Shown here: piece by piece, positions 1 through 8,289 of the stretch | Layout: every line of letters starts with the position of its first letter | Numbering within the stretch: position 1 is the stretch's first letter | NCBI RefSeq assembly: GCF_000409775.1 | Contig: NZ_KE332396.1 | Coordinates: forward strand, 1 to 64,000 | Reading direction: 5' to 3' | DNA from: Litchfieldella anticariensis FP35 = DSM 16096 | GTDB taxonomy: Bacteria; Pseudomonadota; Gammaproteobacteria; Pseudomonadales; Halomonadaceae | Length of the DNA stretch: 64,000 bases | Position numbers and translations under genes: made by a program | The notes under the pieces: model-generated | Database searches by the model: none | What the model was told of the DNA's origin: nothing | The model's input: only the letters and a program-made list of their open reading frames with translations

Positions 1-118
1 CAGCCAATCGTCCAGGAGGCTCTTGGCCTCTTGCGCGTGGCCGGGAGGAATGTCGGTCCCACCCCAACGGATCGGTGGCGCCCGGTCTCGTGGTCGCTTC
101 CTCACTCATGGGTGTCAT
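1..118 (-). CDS. partial gene downstream of vgrG, reading frame uncertain
   Basis: Only the first third of a kilobase or less lies in the window. An ATG at 118 follows a GAGGAAGG Shine-Dalgarno located at the end of vgrG, and opens a frame beginning MTPMSEEATTRPGATDPLGW. In the second half the coding signal (GC-rich third positions, plausible helix ending EAKSLLDDWL) lies in another frame, which could start at a GTG at 105. Genes directly behind vgrG often encode a spike adaptor or effector, but no family can be named from this fragment. It may be frameshifted, or one of the two frames may be spurious. Confidence 0.35.
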   Translation of the reverse strand, partial: MTPMSEEATTRPGATDPLGWDRHSSRPRARGQEPPGRLA

Positions 119-123
119 TCTGA

Positions 124-2100
124 TCAGCCTTCCTCGCACACCGGGCATAGCGCTCGCTCGCGCCGGATGGCACGCTCCAACGCCTGCGGGGCGGGGGTGG
201 TCTCGACGTCGACGGCGCCGTTGGGTGGCAGGGCCTGCTGGCCCATGCCGCCAGCACTGCCACCGCCGGCTTCGGTGAGCGTGGGGCTATAGGTCACGCC
301 GCTGCCATCGACGCGCAGCCAACCGCCGCCGGCTTCGAGCACCAGCTTGGCCCCGGCCTTGAGGTGTACGTGCTGGCCGCCTTCGAACAGGAGCGCCCGC
401 TCGGCCTTTTCGTGGTGGGTGCCGCGAACGATATGGTGGTCGTCACCGTGGATCTCGGTGCGCCGCTCGCCTTGCACGCTCAGGTGGTCGTCGTGCTCGA
501 TCTCGCTGATGCGGTCGTGGTGCACCTTGAGGTGACGGTCGTGACCGATCTCTTCCGAGCGGTCGTGCTTGACCTTGAGGTCGAGGTCGCGTTCGGCGTG
601 CAGGTAGATCTGTTGCGCACCGTTGGCGTCTTCGAAACGTAGCTCGTTGGAACCTGACCCGAGGTGAGTCTTGGTCTTGATGACGGTGCGGGTCTTGTGC
701 TCGGGGAGGGCGTAGGGCGGGACGTTGGTGGCATGGTAAGCCGGGCTGATGATGATCGGCTGATCGGGGTCCGCCTCCAGGTGGTCCACGATCACGGCCA
801 TGCCGATACGGGGGATGGCCATGACGCCGTAGCCGCTGCCGGCCCAGCCCTGGGCGACCCGGATCCAGGCGCTGGCCGCTTCGTCGGGGGTGGCGTCGCG
901 GTCCCAGTGAAAGCGCACTTTCACGCGACCGAATTCGTCGACGTAGATCTCCTCGCCCTCGGGGCCGACGACGGTGGCCATCTGCGGTCCGTGGACACGC
1001 GGCTTGGGGGTGGGGTCGGTGCGCCATGCCTGGTCACCGGGGGTCAGCGTCAGGGTATTGCCGTAGGTGGTGGCGCCTGACGTGGCATTGATGGCCTCCT
1101 CTTCGGCGGCCTGGGGCTGGGTGCCTTCATGAACCACGCCGATCACCTGCCAGTCGCGGTTCATGTCGTCCCTATCGTGGCCGGTCAGGTCGAAGCGCAC
1201 GCCGGGGCGTAGTTCGGCGAGGTCGCTCTTGCCCGTGGCGACCAGGGCATCGCCGCGCAAGTGCTCGAGGCGGTAGCGGGTCAGTCGCCGGCCCGGCTCA
1301 TCGGCCTTGAAGCCGCCATGCCAGTCGTAATGGGTGTAGTTGGCACGCTGCCCCTCGAGTCGGGATTCGTCGGTGTCCTGAGTGTGGTGCTGTCGGTAGG
1401 CTGGCTTCTTGAAGTACCAGTCCTCGAGCGTGGCGCTGGCCGGGCTGATACGCGACTGCCGCTGCAGGTGATGCACATGATGGGCGGCGGCGCTGCCACC
1501 GGCACGGCTGTGGTAGGGGCGTTCGCCCAGGCGTGGCAGCGCTTGGGGATCGTCGGTGAACACCAGACGGTGGGCGTCACCCTCGAACTCGTGGAAGTAG
1601 ACCAGACCTTCACTGGCCGCCAGACGCTCGAGATAGGCCAGCGTCGTTTCTCGGTATTGAACGGTATACTCTCTGACCGGCAGTTCCCGCGTCACCGCCC
1701 AGGTGACGTCGGTGATGCCCACCTCGTGGCAGAGCTGGGTGATGATCGTCTGAGCACTCAGATCCTGGAAGAGACGGCAGTCGTGAAACAAGCCAAGCCG
1801 CCGTATGGCCGGTCGGATCACCACGTCGTAGTAGGTGCGGCGATGTCCTGGGTCGCCACGCCGAAAGGCGCACACCACCCCATGGAGATGACGCCGTACG
1901 TCACCGCGCTGCCAGATGGTGAAGCTTGCCTCGCGGTCCAACCAGTCCTCGGCGGAAAGCTCGGTATCGCGGCTGGCGAAGGTCACCGTCAACTCGAATG
2001 GCCGCGATAGGTGCTCGGTGTACTTGAACTTGGTGACCGCTAGTGCCAGGTCTTCGGCGCCGGTCAATTGAAGGGTAAACTGGAGGCCGGTCTGGGCCAT
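124..2100 (-). CDS. vgrG: type VI secretion system tip protein VgrG (TssI)
   Basis: This 658-residue protein is the trimeric spike that caps the Hcp tube of a type VI secretion system and punctures the target cell. The N-terminal 380 residues are gp27-like (opening with FTLQLTGAEDLALAVTKF and containing the DCRLFQDLSAQTII stretch). A gp5-like OB fold follows, with GPEGEEIYVDEFGRVKVRFH and the typical WIRVAQGWAGSGYG. The C-terminal part has short repeats of the HDRHLKVHHDR type expected for the beta-helix needle, and the protein ends in a CPVC-containing tail. The ATG at 2100 is preferred over an upstream start because GGGAGG lies about 8 bases before it. No other T6SS structural gene is in the window, so this may be an isolated vgrG-effector module. 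Confidence 0.93.
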   Translation of the reverse strand: MAQTGLQFTLQLTGAEDLALAVTKFKYTEHLSRPFELTVTFASRDTELSAEDWLDREASFTIWQRGDVRRHLHGVVCAFRRGDPGHRRTYYDVVIRPAIRRLGLFHDCRLFQDLSAQTIITQLCHEVGITDVTWAVTRELPVREYTVQYRETTLAYLERLAASEGLVYFHEFEGDAHRLVFTDDPQALPRLGERPYHSRAGGSAAAHHVHHLQRQSRISPASATLEDWYFKKPAYRQHHTQDTDESRLEGQRANYTHYDWHGGFKADEPGRRLTRYRLEHLRGDALVATGKSDLAELRPGVRFDLTGHDRDDMNRDWQVIGVVHEGTQPQAAEEEAINATSGATTYGNTLTLTPGDQAWRTDPTPKPRVHGPQMATVVGPEGEEIYVDEFGRVKVRFHWDRDATPDEAASAWIRVAQGWAGSGYGVMAIPRIGMAVIVDHLEADPDQPIIISPAYHATNVPPYALPEHKTRTVIKTKTHLGSGSNELRFEDANGAQQIYLHAERDLDLKVKHDRSEEIGHDRHLKVHHDRISEIEHDDHLSVQGERRTEIHGDDHHIVRGTHHEKAERALLFEGGQHVHLKAGAKLVLEAGGGWLRVDGSGVTYSPTLTEAGGGSAGGMGQQALPPNGAVDVETTPAPQALERAIRRERALCPVCEEG

Positions 2101-2219
2101 GATCAACGCCTCCCTGCGTTCGAACAACCGTATTGTCGGTTCTTTTTCTTGATATGAAGCGATCGCTTATTTGCGTGGCAGCTTAACAACGGCCCAAGTG
2201 TGCTGTCAGTGGCAAATCT

Positions 2220-2234
2220 CCTACATGTTGTAGG
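2220..2234. promoter_or_regulatory. small palindrome upstream of vgrG
   Basis: CCTACA and TGTAGG flank a TGT centre, giving perfect 6-base arms about 120 bases upstream of the vgrG start. This could be an operator or a chance palindrome. The rest of the vgrG leader (2101-2295) shows no gene and no clear promoter. Confidence 0.25.
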
Positions 2235-2295
2235 TGATATCTTACAAGCACCACTCAGGCCGAGTGTCCGAGTCCGAGAGTAGGGCGTCAGCAGC

Positions 2296-2322
2296 AAAAA
2301 AACGCCACCCAGTGGGTGGCGT
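2296..2322 (-). terminator. intrinsic terminator of the candidate small RNA
   Basis: Nine-base arms (2302-2310 and 2314-2322, ACGCCACCC/GGGTGGCGT) close on a 3-base loop. On the minus strand they run directly into seven Ts. It could also stop read-through from the AEC permease gene. Confidence 0.85.
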
Positions 2323-2408
2323 CAAGACCGTGACTAGCTTGATGAGGAGAAACCATGGCAGAGAACCTGACATCCTCTGCGATGGGTGCGGCGCCTGGCG
2401 AGCGCCAC
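2296..2408 (-). ncRNA. candidate Fur-regulated small RNA (RyhB/PrrF-like in role)
   Basis: A promoter overlapped by a Fur box at 2415-2443 and a strong intrinsic terminator at 2296-2322 delimit a transcript of about 113 nucleotides on the minus strand. No convincing protein lies between them. The 5' part can fold into a GGCGC/GCGCC hairpin. The central segment GCCATGGTTTCTCCTC is exactly complementary to GAGGAGAAACCATGGC, a textbook Shine-Dalgarno followed by a start codon, which is what a translation-blocking RNA would carry. From memory, sodB of pseudomonads begins with a similar AAC-CATGGC context, so sodB is a possible target; this is inference. The layout matches iron-repressed sRNAs of the RyhB/PrrF class, but I cannot show homology without a search. 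Confidence 0.6.
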
Positions 2409-2414
2409 GGTTTT

Positions 2415-2443
2415 AAGATAATCATTCTCATTTGTGGCGTCAA
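2415..2443 (-). promoter_or_regulatory. sigma70-type promoter overlapped by a Fur box
   Basis: On the minus strand TTGACG (2443-2438) and TATCTT (2420-2415) are separated by exactly 17 bases. The spacer and -10 element contain AATGAGAATGATTATCTT. Within 2416-2430 this matches the 7-1-7 Fur consensus TGATAATnATTATCA at 12 of 14 positions. Fur bound with iron would occlude RNA polymerase. The expected transcript start near 2408 leads into the candidate small RNA. The fur gene itself is at 62462-62908. Confidence 0.7.
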
Positions 2444-2474
2444 GCTAAACGAGAATATTTTTTATTTGTGATGG

Positions 2475-3392
2475 CTATCCTCCCGTCAACGATAGCCAGA
2501 GTGGCAGTGTCAGCATCGCCAGCAGGGTCTGGCCAGTGATTAGTGCGGCCATCAGTTCAGCATCGCCGCCGAGTTGGCGGGCAAGGATATAGGCGGATGT
2601 GGCGGTGGGCAGGGCAGCGAACAACAGGGTGATATCACGGCTGATCGGATCGAGCCCCAGTACCATGGCCAGTCCGAGTACCAGCGCTGGCATCAGCGCC
2701 AGCTTTACCAGATTGGCTGTCCACACCCCCCGGTCCAGGCGGGTCAACGCCTTGGGGCGAAGTGCCACGCCAACGGCCACCAGGCCTAACGGCAGTGCGG
2801 CACGGCCGAGTAGCGAGACGCTGGCTTCGCTCCAGCCCGGCAATCCGATGCCACTGAGATTCAAGGTGATACCGGCCACGCATGCAATGATCAACGGATT
2901 ACGGAGCAGCGCGGTCAGGCTACGGCCGAGGCTGGCAGGGCCCAAGGTGCCGGCGGCAATGAAGCTCACCACGCATAACACATTGACCACCGGCACCATC
3001 AACGCTACGGCCACAGCGGCTACGGTGGCCCCGGTACTGCCATGCAGGGCACTGGCTCCTGCCACGCCGACATAGGTGTTGAAGCGTAATGCCCCTTGAA
3101 AGACCGAGGTGAAGGCTGGCGCTTCAAGCTGCAATCGAGAACGTAGCCCCCACAGGCAAACGGCAAAGAGCAGCATGGCGCCGAGCAGTGCGATAGCCAC
3201 ACGCACTACCGGTACCTGACTGACATCGGCGGTGGCCAGCGTGGAGACCAGCATGGCCGGAAACAGCAGGAAATAGATGATGCGCTCGAGCTGAGGCCAG
3301 AAATCCCCTCCGGGAAGACGTCGCCAACCCAATACGACACCGAGTAGAATCAGCAGAAACAACGGTCCAAGGGCGTTGTCGACGCCAGTCAT
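2475..3392 (-). CDS. AEC (auxin efflux carrier) family permease
   Basis: This 305-residue integral membrane protein has about ten hydrophobic segments and the AEC/Mem_trans layout: two five-helix halves joined by a short polar loop near residues 165-170. Family members export or take up small organic acids (malonate, malate) or similar anions; the substrate cannot be read here. The ATG at 3392 is chosen because GAGGAGG sits five bases upstream. Transcription would run toward the small RNA promoter, and the nearest strong terminator is the one at 2296-2322. Confidence 0.85.
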   Translation of the reverse strand: MTGVDNALGPLFLLILLGVVLGWRRLPGGDFWPQLERIIYFLLFPAMLVSTLATADVSQVPVVRVAIALLGAMLLFAVCLWGLRSRLQLEAPAFTSVFQGALRFNTYVGVAGASALHGSTGATVAAVAVALMVPVVNVLCVVSFIAAGTLGPASLGRSLTALLRNPLIIACVAGITLNLSGIGLPGWSEASVSLLGRAALPLGLVAVGVALRPKALTRLDRGVWTANLVKLALMPALVLGLAMVLGLDPISRDITLLFAALPTATSAYILARQLGGDAELMAALITGQTLLAMLTLPLWLSLTGG

Positions 3393-3506
3393 GTCGCCTC
3401 CTCTTACGGGATGTGGCTGGACTGCGACATCCATTCGCAGTCCTTGTGCAAGTAAGAACTGATAAGCTTACCGTTCCAATGAGGTTTCTGGAGTAATTCT
3501 TTCGCC

Positions 3507-4022
3507 GTGATGACACCCCCTAGGTCGCACCCGGATGATGATGCGCCGCGCTCGCCACTGCTCAATTTACTGATTGTGGTCACCCTGATCACGGTGGTCG
3601 TGGCACTGTGGTATCTCATCGACTATTACGTGCGTGGCAATAGTGAGGACATCACCTGGTATCCACCGACCATGCCCTGCGACTTGCACCAGGAACCTTG
3701 TGAGGCCAGTCTGGGCCTGAATGCTCGTCTCGTCCTGGAAATCGAAGACGACTTGCAGGCATTGGAAGTCCTACCGATCGAGGTCCGTCTCGAGGGCATC
3801 GAAGCCGAAACGGTGACGGTCGAGTTCGTCGGGCGCAGCATGAGTATGGGGTTCAACCGCTTTCCCTTGGCATCCCAGGGTGATGGTCGCTTCCGGGGCA
3901 ATGGTCAACTCGGTGCCTGTACCGAAGCTGCCATGCCCTGGCGAGCTCAAGTGATCGTCGAGACTGCCGAAGGGCGCAAGGGTAGCTGGTTCGATTTCGA
4001 CATCAGAAGGAGATCGTCATGA
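3507..4022 (+). CDS. membrane-anchored protein with a periplasmic, possibly metal-binding domain, paired with sco1
   Basis: The 171-residue product has one membrane segment at about residues 19-43 and a periplasmic C-terminal domain. The outer part has two close cysteines (PCDLHQEPC) and a MSMGF stretch followed by a glycine-rich strand pattern. This resembles the FixH/YtkA-like beta-sandwich proteins found with copper and oxidase assembly genes, a weak resemblance judged by eye. The start is GTG at 3507, with ATG at 3510 equally possible; GGAG lies 13-16 bases upstream. The stop overlaps the sco1 start in an ATGA, so the two are probably translationally coupled. Confidence 0.7.
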   Translation: MMTPPRSHPDDDAPRSPLLNLLIVVTLITVVVALWYLIDYYVRGNSEDITWYPPTMPCDLHQEPCEASLGLNARLVLEIEDDLQALEVLPIEVRLEGIEAETVTVEFVGRSMSMGFNRFPLASQGDGRFRGNGQLGACTEAAMPWRAQVIVETAEGRKGSWFDFDIRRRSS

Positions 4023-4618
4023 AGCGACAAAAGCTCTGGATGGGGCTTGGCGCGGCTTTTCTGGTCGTCGTGACGATGGCTGTATGGGCCTTTCAGCAAC
4101 ATCGGGCTTCCAGTAGCGATGAGCCGGTGGGGGGCGAAGTAGCCTTGCCTTCGACACAGGGCGATTTTTCATTGGCACAGCTCGAGGATGACCAACTGGC
4201 CGTATTGTTCTTCGGCTATACCCACTGTCCGGATGTCTGCCCGATGACCTTGACCGTGGTGCGTCAGGCGTTGCAGCGTTTGGATAGTGACCTGGCAGCA
4301 CGTGTGGTGCCAGTGTTGGTCACCGTTGACCCCGAACGCGATACGCTCGAGCGCCTGGAGGAGTATGTCGGCTATTTCGGGGAATCTTTCATCGGCGCTC
4401 GTGGCAGCCAGGCACAGCTCGAGGATATCGCCGAACGTTATGGCATTTTCTGGCGCAAGGTGGAGATGGAGGATTCCGAGATGGAATACACCGTCGATCA
4501 CAGCTCCTCGCTATATCTGGTCGATCGAGAGGGCCGGATTCGTCAGCGTGTCTTGTATTCACCCAATCCCCATGGGCTGATCGCGGCGCTGGAGGAAGAG
4601 CTGGGAGCCAGTGGCTGA
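4019..4618 (+). CDS. Sco1/SenC/PrrC family copper chaperone
   Basis: Sco proteins are membrane-anchored, periplasm-facing thioredoxin-fold proteins that deliver copper to the CuA site of cytochrome c oxidase or act as thiol reductases. This 199-residue protein has an N-terminal anchor (about residues 7-25), the hallmark CPDVCP motif (Cys70 and Cys74), TVDPERDT, and the third copper ligand His161 in DHSSSLY. All copper ligands are present. It overlaps the upstream membrane-anchored gene by four bases. No oxidase genes lie next to it. Confidence 0.92.
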   Translation: MKRQKLWMGLGAAFLVVVTMAVWAFQQHRASSSDEPVGGEVALPSTQGDFSLAQLEDDQLAVLFFGYTHCPDVCPMTLTVVRQALQRLDSDLAARVVPVLVTVDPERDTLERLEEYVGYFGESFIGARGSQAQLEDIAERYGIFWRKVEMEDSEMEYTVDHSSSLYLVDREGRIRQRVLYSPNPHGLIAALEEELGASG

Positions 4619-4635
4619 CGTCATGTCTGGGGCGC

Positions 4636-5694
4636 TTAGTGGTGTCCCGGCTCTATGGGAGGTGAGAGGCCAGCGAGTTGCTCGACCATATCCATGATGG
4701 CGCTGACTTGCCGACCTTCTCGAGTATCGTGGATGGGGTGGAGTTGCCATGTGCTTTCGGCGTAGCCCCACCAATCCCAACAGCCTCGGGGGTTGGGCAG
4801 GCTGGATCTCGCCTGGGGGTAGAGCACTACCAGTTCGTTGGCGGTGGCCCACTCATTGAGCCCACTGTATCGCGCGAACGTCTCGCCGATACGCTCGCGT
4901 CCCATCTCACAGCCATGCAAGGCTACCACCAGGCCGCATTCGGCTCCTTCTTCGCAAGTCTTGGGCACGAACAAATAGCCTTGTTCATCAAAGCCACGAC
5001 CACCTTCGAAGGGGGCTTGATCGAATGTCCATAGCATGCCGCGATGCGGCTCTTGCGGGGCTTCCAGGTCGCCGTATAGCCAAGTCAACGCTTCACCTGC
5101 ACCATCCTCGTTGCAATCCAACAGATAAGGGCTGCCGCTGTCGGTGCAGTCGGCCATAGGGGGGCCGTTGTCACGGTTTCGTACCGGCCAACCGTGACTG
5201 GCGCCTTCGCTTATATCCAGCCGTAACTGCTCGTCGCCGTCGTCAAGCCAGGCGCGATATTGCTCGGCAAGTGTTTCGCCAAGGCTAGGATCGACGGTGG
5301 TATCGGCACTCCCATGCCAGATGTAGACCCGCTGGTCGGCGAGCTCCCGGCCTGGCCCGACCAGGCCATCGGCCTGATAAGCGTCTCGCCGATCGGCCAA
5401 CAAGGCCAGGTCGGGGGGGCCTAGGCGGGTCAACATGCATTGCCCGAGGGCACGACTCAAGTCACCGCGAGAACAACCCCATGGGCCGGCAGCAAACACC
5501 CCCAGACCATGGAAACGGGTGGGAAAGGCGACCGCCAGTTGTGTCGCCATGTAGCCTCCCGAGGAGACGCCGACGATGCTGATGGCATCGGGATCTACCG
5601 TCAGTACGGGTAACGGTGAGAGCGACGAATCGTCGGCCATGGCCTGAGTGACAAGACCCAGCGCCAGGCCGACTATCGCGAGAGGAAACCTCAT
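4636..5694 (-). CDS. secreted PHB depolymerase-like esterase
   Basis: The 352-residue product has a signal peptide (cleavage probably after AMA at residue 20) and an alpha/beta-hydrolase fold. The lipase box GVSSG places the nucleophile at Ser44, early in the protein as in several extracellular poly(3-hydroxybutyrate) depolymerases. WHGSADTTVDP supplies an acidic residue and GASHGWP a catalytic-type histidine. The C-terminal half (ALHGCEMG, RGCWDWWGY) also matches this family. It has several cysteines, as expected for an exported enzyme. Polymer specificity is not certain. It is convergent with sco1 and lies just downstream of the FKBP gene. Confidence 0.8.
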   Translation of the reverse strand: MRFPLAIVGLALGLVTQAMADDSSLSPLPVLTVDPDAISIVGVSSGGYMATQLAVAFPTRFHGLGVFAAGPWGCSRGDLSRALGQCMLTRLGPPDLALLADRRDAYQADGLVGPGRELADQRVYIWHGSADTTVDPSLGETLAEQYRAWLDDGDEQLRLDISEGASHGWPVRNRDNGPPMADCTDSGSPYLLDCNEDGAGEALTWLYGDLEAPQEPHRGMLWTFDQAPFEGGRGFDEQGYLFVPKTCEEGAECGLVVALHGCEMGRERIGETFARYSGLNEWATANELVVLYPQARSSLPNPRGCWDWWGYAESTWQLHPIHDTREGRQVSAIMDMVEQLAGLSPPIEPGHH

Positions 5695-5704
5695 GCGGTT
5701 GGTA

Positions 5705-6391
5705 TCATTCGCTGACGTCGAGCAGTTCGACCTTGAATGTCAGGGTTTCGTTGGGGCCAATGGGACCCTGTCCGCGTGAACCGTAAGCCAGTTCCGGCGG
5801 AATGTAGAGCATCCACGTATCACCGACACTCATCATCTGTAGTGCTTCCTGCCAGCCTTCGATGACCTGATTGACCCGGAAGCTGACCGGCTCGCCCCGC
5901 TCGTAAGAGCTGTCGAACACGGTACCGTCGAGCAAGCTGCCCTCATAGTGCACTTCGACTTCTGACTCCGCGCTAGGAGAGGCACCTTCTCCTTCTTCCA
6001 GTACCTTGTATTGCAAACCGGAGTCAGTGACTTCGACGCCTTCCTTATCGGCGTTTTCGGCGAGGAAGGCTTCCCCTGCGGCCTGGTTGTCGGTAGCGAG
6101 CTTCTCGGCCTGCTGCTGACGTTCTGCCATGGCCTGTTGCTGGAAGCGAGTCAGAGTTTCGGCCATTTCCTCTTCGCTCATGGCCAGTTCATTGCCTGCG
6201 TAGACATCCTCGATCGCTTGGGTGAAGGCATCGAGATCGAGATCGGCGACATCCTGTACCAGACTCTGTCCCAGGGTCACCCCCAGGCTGTAGCTGAGCT
6301 TGGCTTCTTCGCTCTGCGGCGCCTCGGCCAGGGCGAAAGTCGAAGCGCTCAGCAGGGTGCCAAGGGCGGCGGCGGTCACCAGTGTTTTCAT
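5705..6391 (-). CDS. FKBP-type peptidyl-prolyl cis-trans isomerase (FkpA/Mip type)
   Basis: This periplasmic or surface chaperone catalyses proline isomerisation. The 228-residue protein has a signal peptide (cleavage near ALA-EA, residue 23). An N-terminal helical dimerisation domain runs to about residue 110 (KLSYSLGVTLGQSL and repeated KLATDNQAAGEAFL). The C-terminal FKBP domain has VEVHYEGSLLDGTVFDSSYERGEPVSF, VIEGWQEAL and IPPELAYGSRG. The length and order are those of FkpA, FklB and Mip. It precedes the PHB depolymerase-like gene by 10 bases and may share its transcript. Confidence 0.93.
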   Translation of the reverse strand: MKTLVTAAALGTLLSASTFALAEAPQSEEAKLSYSLGVTLGQSLVQDVADLDLDAFTQAIEDVYAGNELAMSEEEMAETLTRFQQQAMAERQQQAEKLATDNQAAGEAFLAENADKEGVEVTDSGLQYKVLEEGEGASPSAESEVEVHYEGSLLDGTVFDSSYERGEPVSFRVNQVIEGWQEALQMMSVGDTWMLYIPPELAYGSRGQGPIGPNETLTFKVELLDVSE

Positions 6392-6497
6392 TGAAGGTCC
6401 TTAACGCGTGATTGTAGGTAAACCTTTCGGACTCTATCAGGACTCACTGGGTTCCGCATCCCGAGCTTGGGCTGTCAACGCATGAGGAGTGCTCTCG

Positions 6498-6938
6498 TCA
6501 TACCACTAGTGTTGGACATTTGGCCATGCTGGCGACTCGCTGGGAAACGCTGCCCAGAATGGAAGCCGTCTTATCGCCATTGGTGCCCTGAGAACCGATC
6601 ACGATCAGGTCGACATCGCGTTTTCTGGCAAAGCGCACGATGGTGCTGGAGGGGCGGCCACCCTTGACGAAGGCCCGTACCTTATCAGCGCCACGCTCAA
6701 TGGCCTCGTGCTTGGCCTGAACGGCGATCTCGGTGGCATATTCCTTGAGGGCGTCGTCGGGGATATCGAGTTTCTTGGGGCGCACCATCGACAGCGATGC
6801 CTCGAGAAGACTGTGGTGCTTGAACACACATAATATGTACAACTCGGCATCGGTTAGTTTTTGTAGCTCGACAGCCTTGTCCAGCGCTGCCAGAGCGCCC
6901 TTCGAACCATCGACCGGCACCAGAATCTTCTTGAACAT
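6498..6938 (-). CDS. teaD: UspA-type regulator of the ectoine transporter, TeaD
   Basis: TeaD is an ATP-binding universal stress protein encoded with teaABC in Halomonas elongata, where it was reported to dampen ectoine uptake. This 146-residue protein starts [23 protein letters not shown] and carries the nucleotide-binding loop [11 protein letters not shown] followed by ILGSVSQ, the ATP-binding type of Usp. It lies 34 bases after teaC on the same strand, as expected for the last gene of the tea operon. The gene name rests on this context plus overall similarity. Confidence 0.87.
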   Translation of the reverse strand: MFKKILVPVDGSKGALAALDKAVELQKLTDAELYILCVFKHHSLLEASLSMVRPKKLDIPDDALKEYATEIAVQAKHEAIERGADKVRAFVKGGRPSSTIVRFARKRDVDLIVIGSQGTNGDKTASILGSVSQRVASMAKCPTLVV

Positions 6939-6972
6939 GACGCAGCCCCTTCATGCGGTTTTCGGATAACCC

Positions 6973-8259
6973 CTAGTCGGCGAAGGCCAGGTCCCTCAGG
7001 AACAGGGCGATCTGTGGAAACATGATCAACAGCGCTGCAGCCAGGATCAACATGAAGACGAATGGCGGGGTGCCCTTGATCACATCGAAATAGGGTCGCT
7101 TGAAGATGGCGATGGCGGTGAAAATGTCACAGCCAAAGGGTGGTGTCGCCGAGCCTATCGCCACCTGCAGGGTGATCAGGATACCCACCAGTACGGGGTC
7201 GAGCCCGGTGCTTTCCACGGCCGGGGCGAAAATGGGAGTCAGCACCAGGATCACCACGATCGGGTCGACGAACATGCAGGCGACGAAGAAGGCCACGCAG
7301 ATGGCGATCAGTACACCGATTGGGCCGGCCTCCTGAATGCCCACGGCGGTGAGGATCTGCTGGGGAATCTGAGCAAAGGAAATGATCCATGAGAAGCTGT
7401 TGCCGACGCCGACCAGGATGAAGACCACGGCAGTAATCAAGCCGGTGGACTTGGCGATGGCATAAATGTCTGGCAACTTCAGTGAGCGGAACACCACGAA
7501 CTCCAGGATGATGGCATAGAGTACGCAGGCAGCAGCGGCCTCAGTGGGGCTGAAGATACCGCCGTAGATACCGCCGACGATGATCACCGGGAAACCCAAC
7601 GGCCATAGTGCTTGTTGCACGGCAGTCAAGCGCTCTCTCCATGATGCCTTGGCCTCGGTAGGGACGTCCTTGATGATCGAATAGATCACGCAATACACCG
7701 AGAACATGACGAGGATCAGCAACCCTGGGCCGATACCGGCGATGAACAGCTCAGCGATGGAAGTGCCGGAGATGACACCGTAGATAATCATGCCGATGCT
7801 TGGCGGGATCAAAAAGGCGATGTCGCTGGCGTTGATAATCAGCGCCAGGGTGAAGGAGTCGGAATAGCCGGCCTTTAGCATCTTGGGGCGTAATGGCGAG
7901 CCAACCGCCACCACCGTGGCTTGGGTCGAGCCGGAGACAGCGCCGAACAATGTGCAGGAAGCCGCTGTGCTCACCGCCAAGCCGCCCTTTATATGGCCGA
8001 TGAAGGCCATGACCATATCGATCAGTCGATTGGCCGACTGACCGCGGGTCATGATGTCGGCGGCCAGAATGAACATCGGGACCGCAATCAAGGAAACGGG
8101 GCGAATACCGGCCATCATCTGTTGGATCAAGGTATCCATCTGGCCAAAGCCGTTGAACATCATGTAGAAGCCGATAGCCGCTGCCGTGATTAGCGGAATC
8201 ATCATCGGGAAGCCCAGCAGCAGCAGGACTATCATGGTGGAGACCATTATCGTTGTCAT
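6973..8259 (-). CDS. teaC: ectoine TRAP transporter large permease, TeaC
   Basis: DctM-type subunits form the substrate channel of TRAP transporters and couple uptake to the sodium gradient. The 428-residue protein has about twelve membrane segments and DctM signatures such as SGSTQATVVAVGSPLRPKM, IPPSIGMIIYG, SPTEAAAACVLYA and IGSATPPFGCDIF. It lies 30 bases downstream of teaB. In Halomonas this complex imports ectoine and hydroxyectoine and recovers compatible solute that leaks from the cell. Confidence 0.93.
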   Translation of the reverse strand: MTTIMVSTMIVLLLLGFPMMIPLITAAAIGFYMMFNGFGQMDTLIQQMMAGIRPVSLIAVPMFILAADIMTRGQSANRLIDMVMAFIGHIKGGLAVSTAASCTLFGAVSGSTQATVVAVGSPLRPKMLKAGYSDSFTLALIINASDIAFLIPPSIGMIIYGVISGTSIAELFIAGIGPGLLILVMFSVYCVIYSIIKDVPTEAKASWRERLTAVQQALWPLGFPVIIVGGIYGGIFSPTEAAAACVLYAIILEFVVFRSLKLPDIYAIAKSTGLITAVVFILVGVGNSFSWIISFAQIPQQILTAVGIQEAGPIGVLIAICVAFFVACMFVDPIVVILVLTPIFAPAVESTGLDPVLVGILITLQVAIGSATPPFGCDIFTAIAIFKRPYFDVIKGTPPFVFMLILAAALLIMFPQIALFLRDLAFAD

Positions 8260-8289
8260 TGAGCGTTCCTCCGGGCCGATAACCCTACT

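Noticed and set aside
1261-2010. Plus-strand frame of 249 codons opposite vgrG.
   Set aside because: It is a shadow of the VgrG gp27-like region, with no recognisable protein.
2411-2433. Fur box considered as control for vgrG or the AEC permease.
   Set aside because: The -35/-10 pair overlapping the box reads toward the terminator at 2296-2322, so neither the permease (ending upstream) nor vgrG (beyond the terminator) is the direct target.
2355-2471. Plus-strand 38-codon frame with a perfect Shine-Dalgarno before ATG, beginning MAENLTSSAM.
   Set aside because: It is exactly antisense to the candidate small RNA and its Fur box. The promoter and terminator signals favour the minus strand, and the Shine-Dalgarno look is explained by the RNA's antisense core. 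It remains an alternative if the RNA is disproved.
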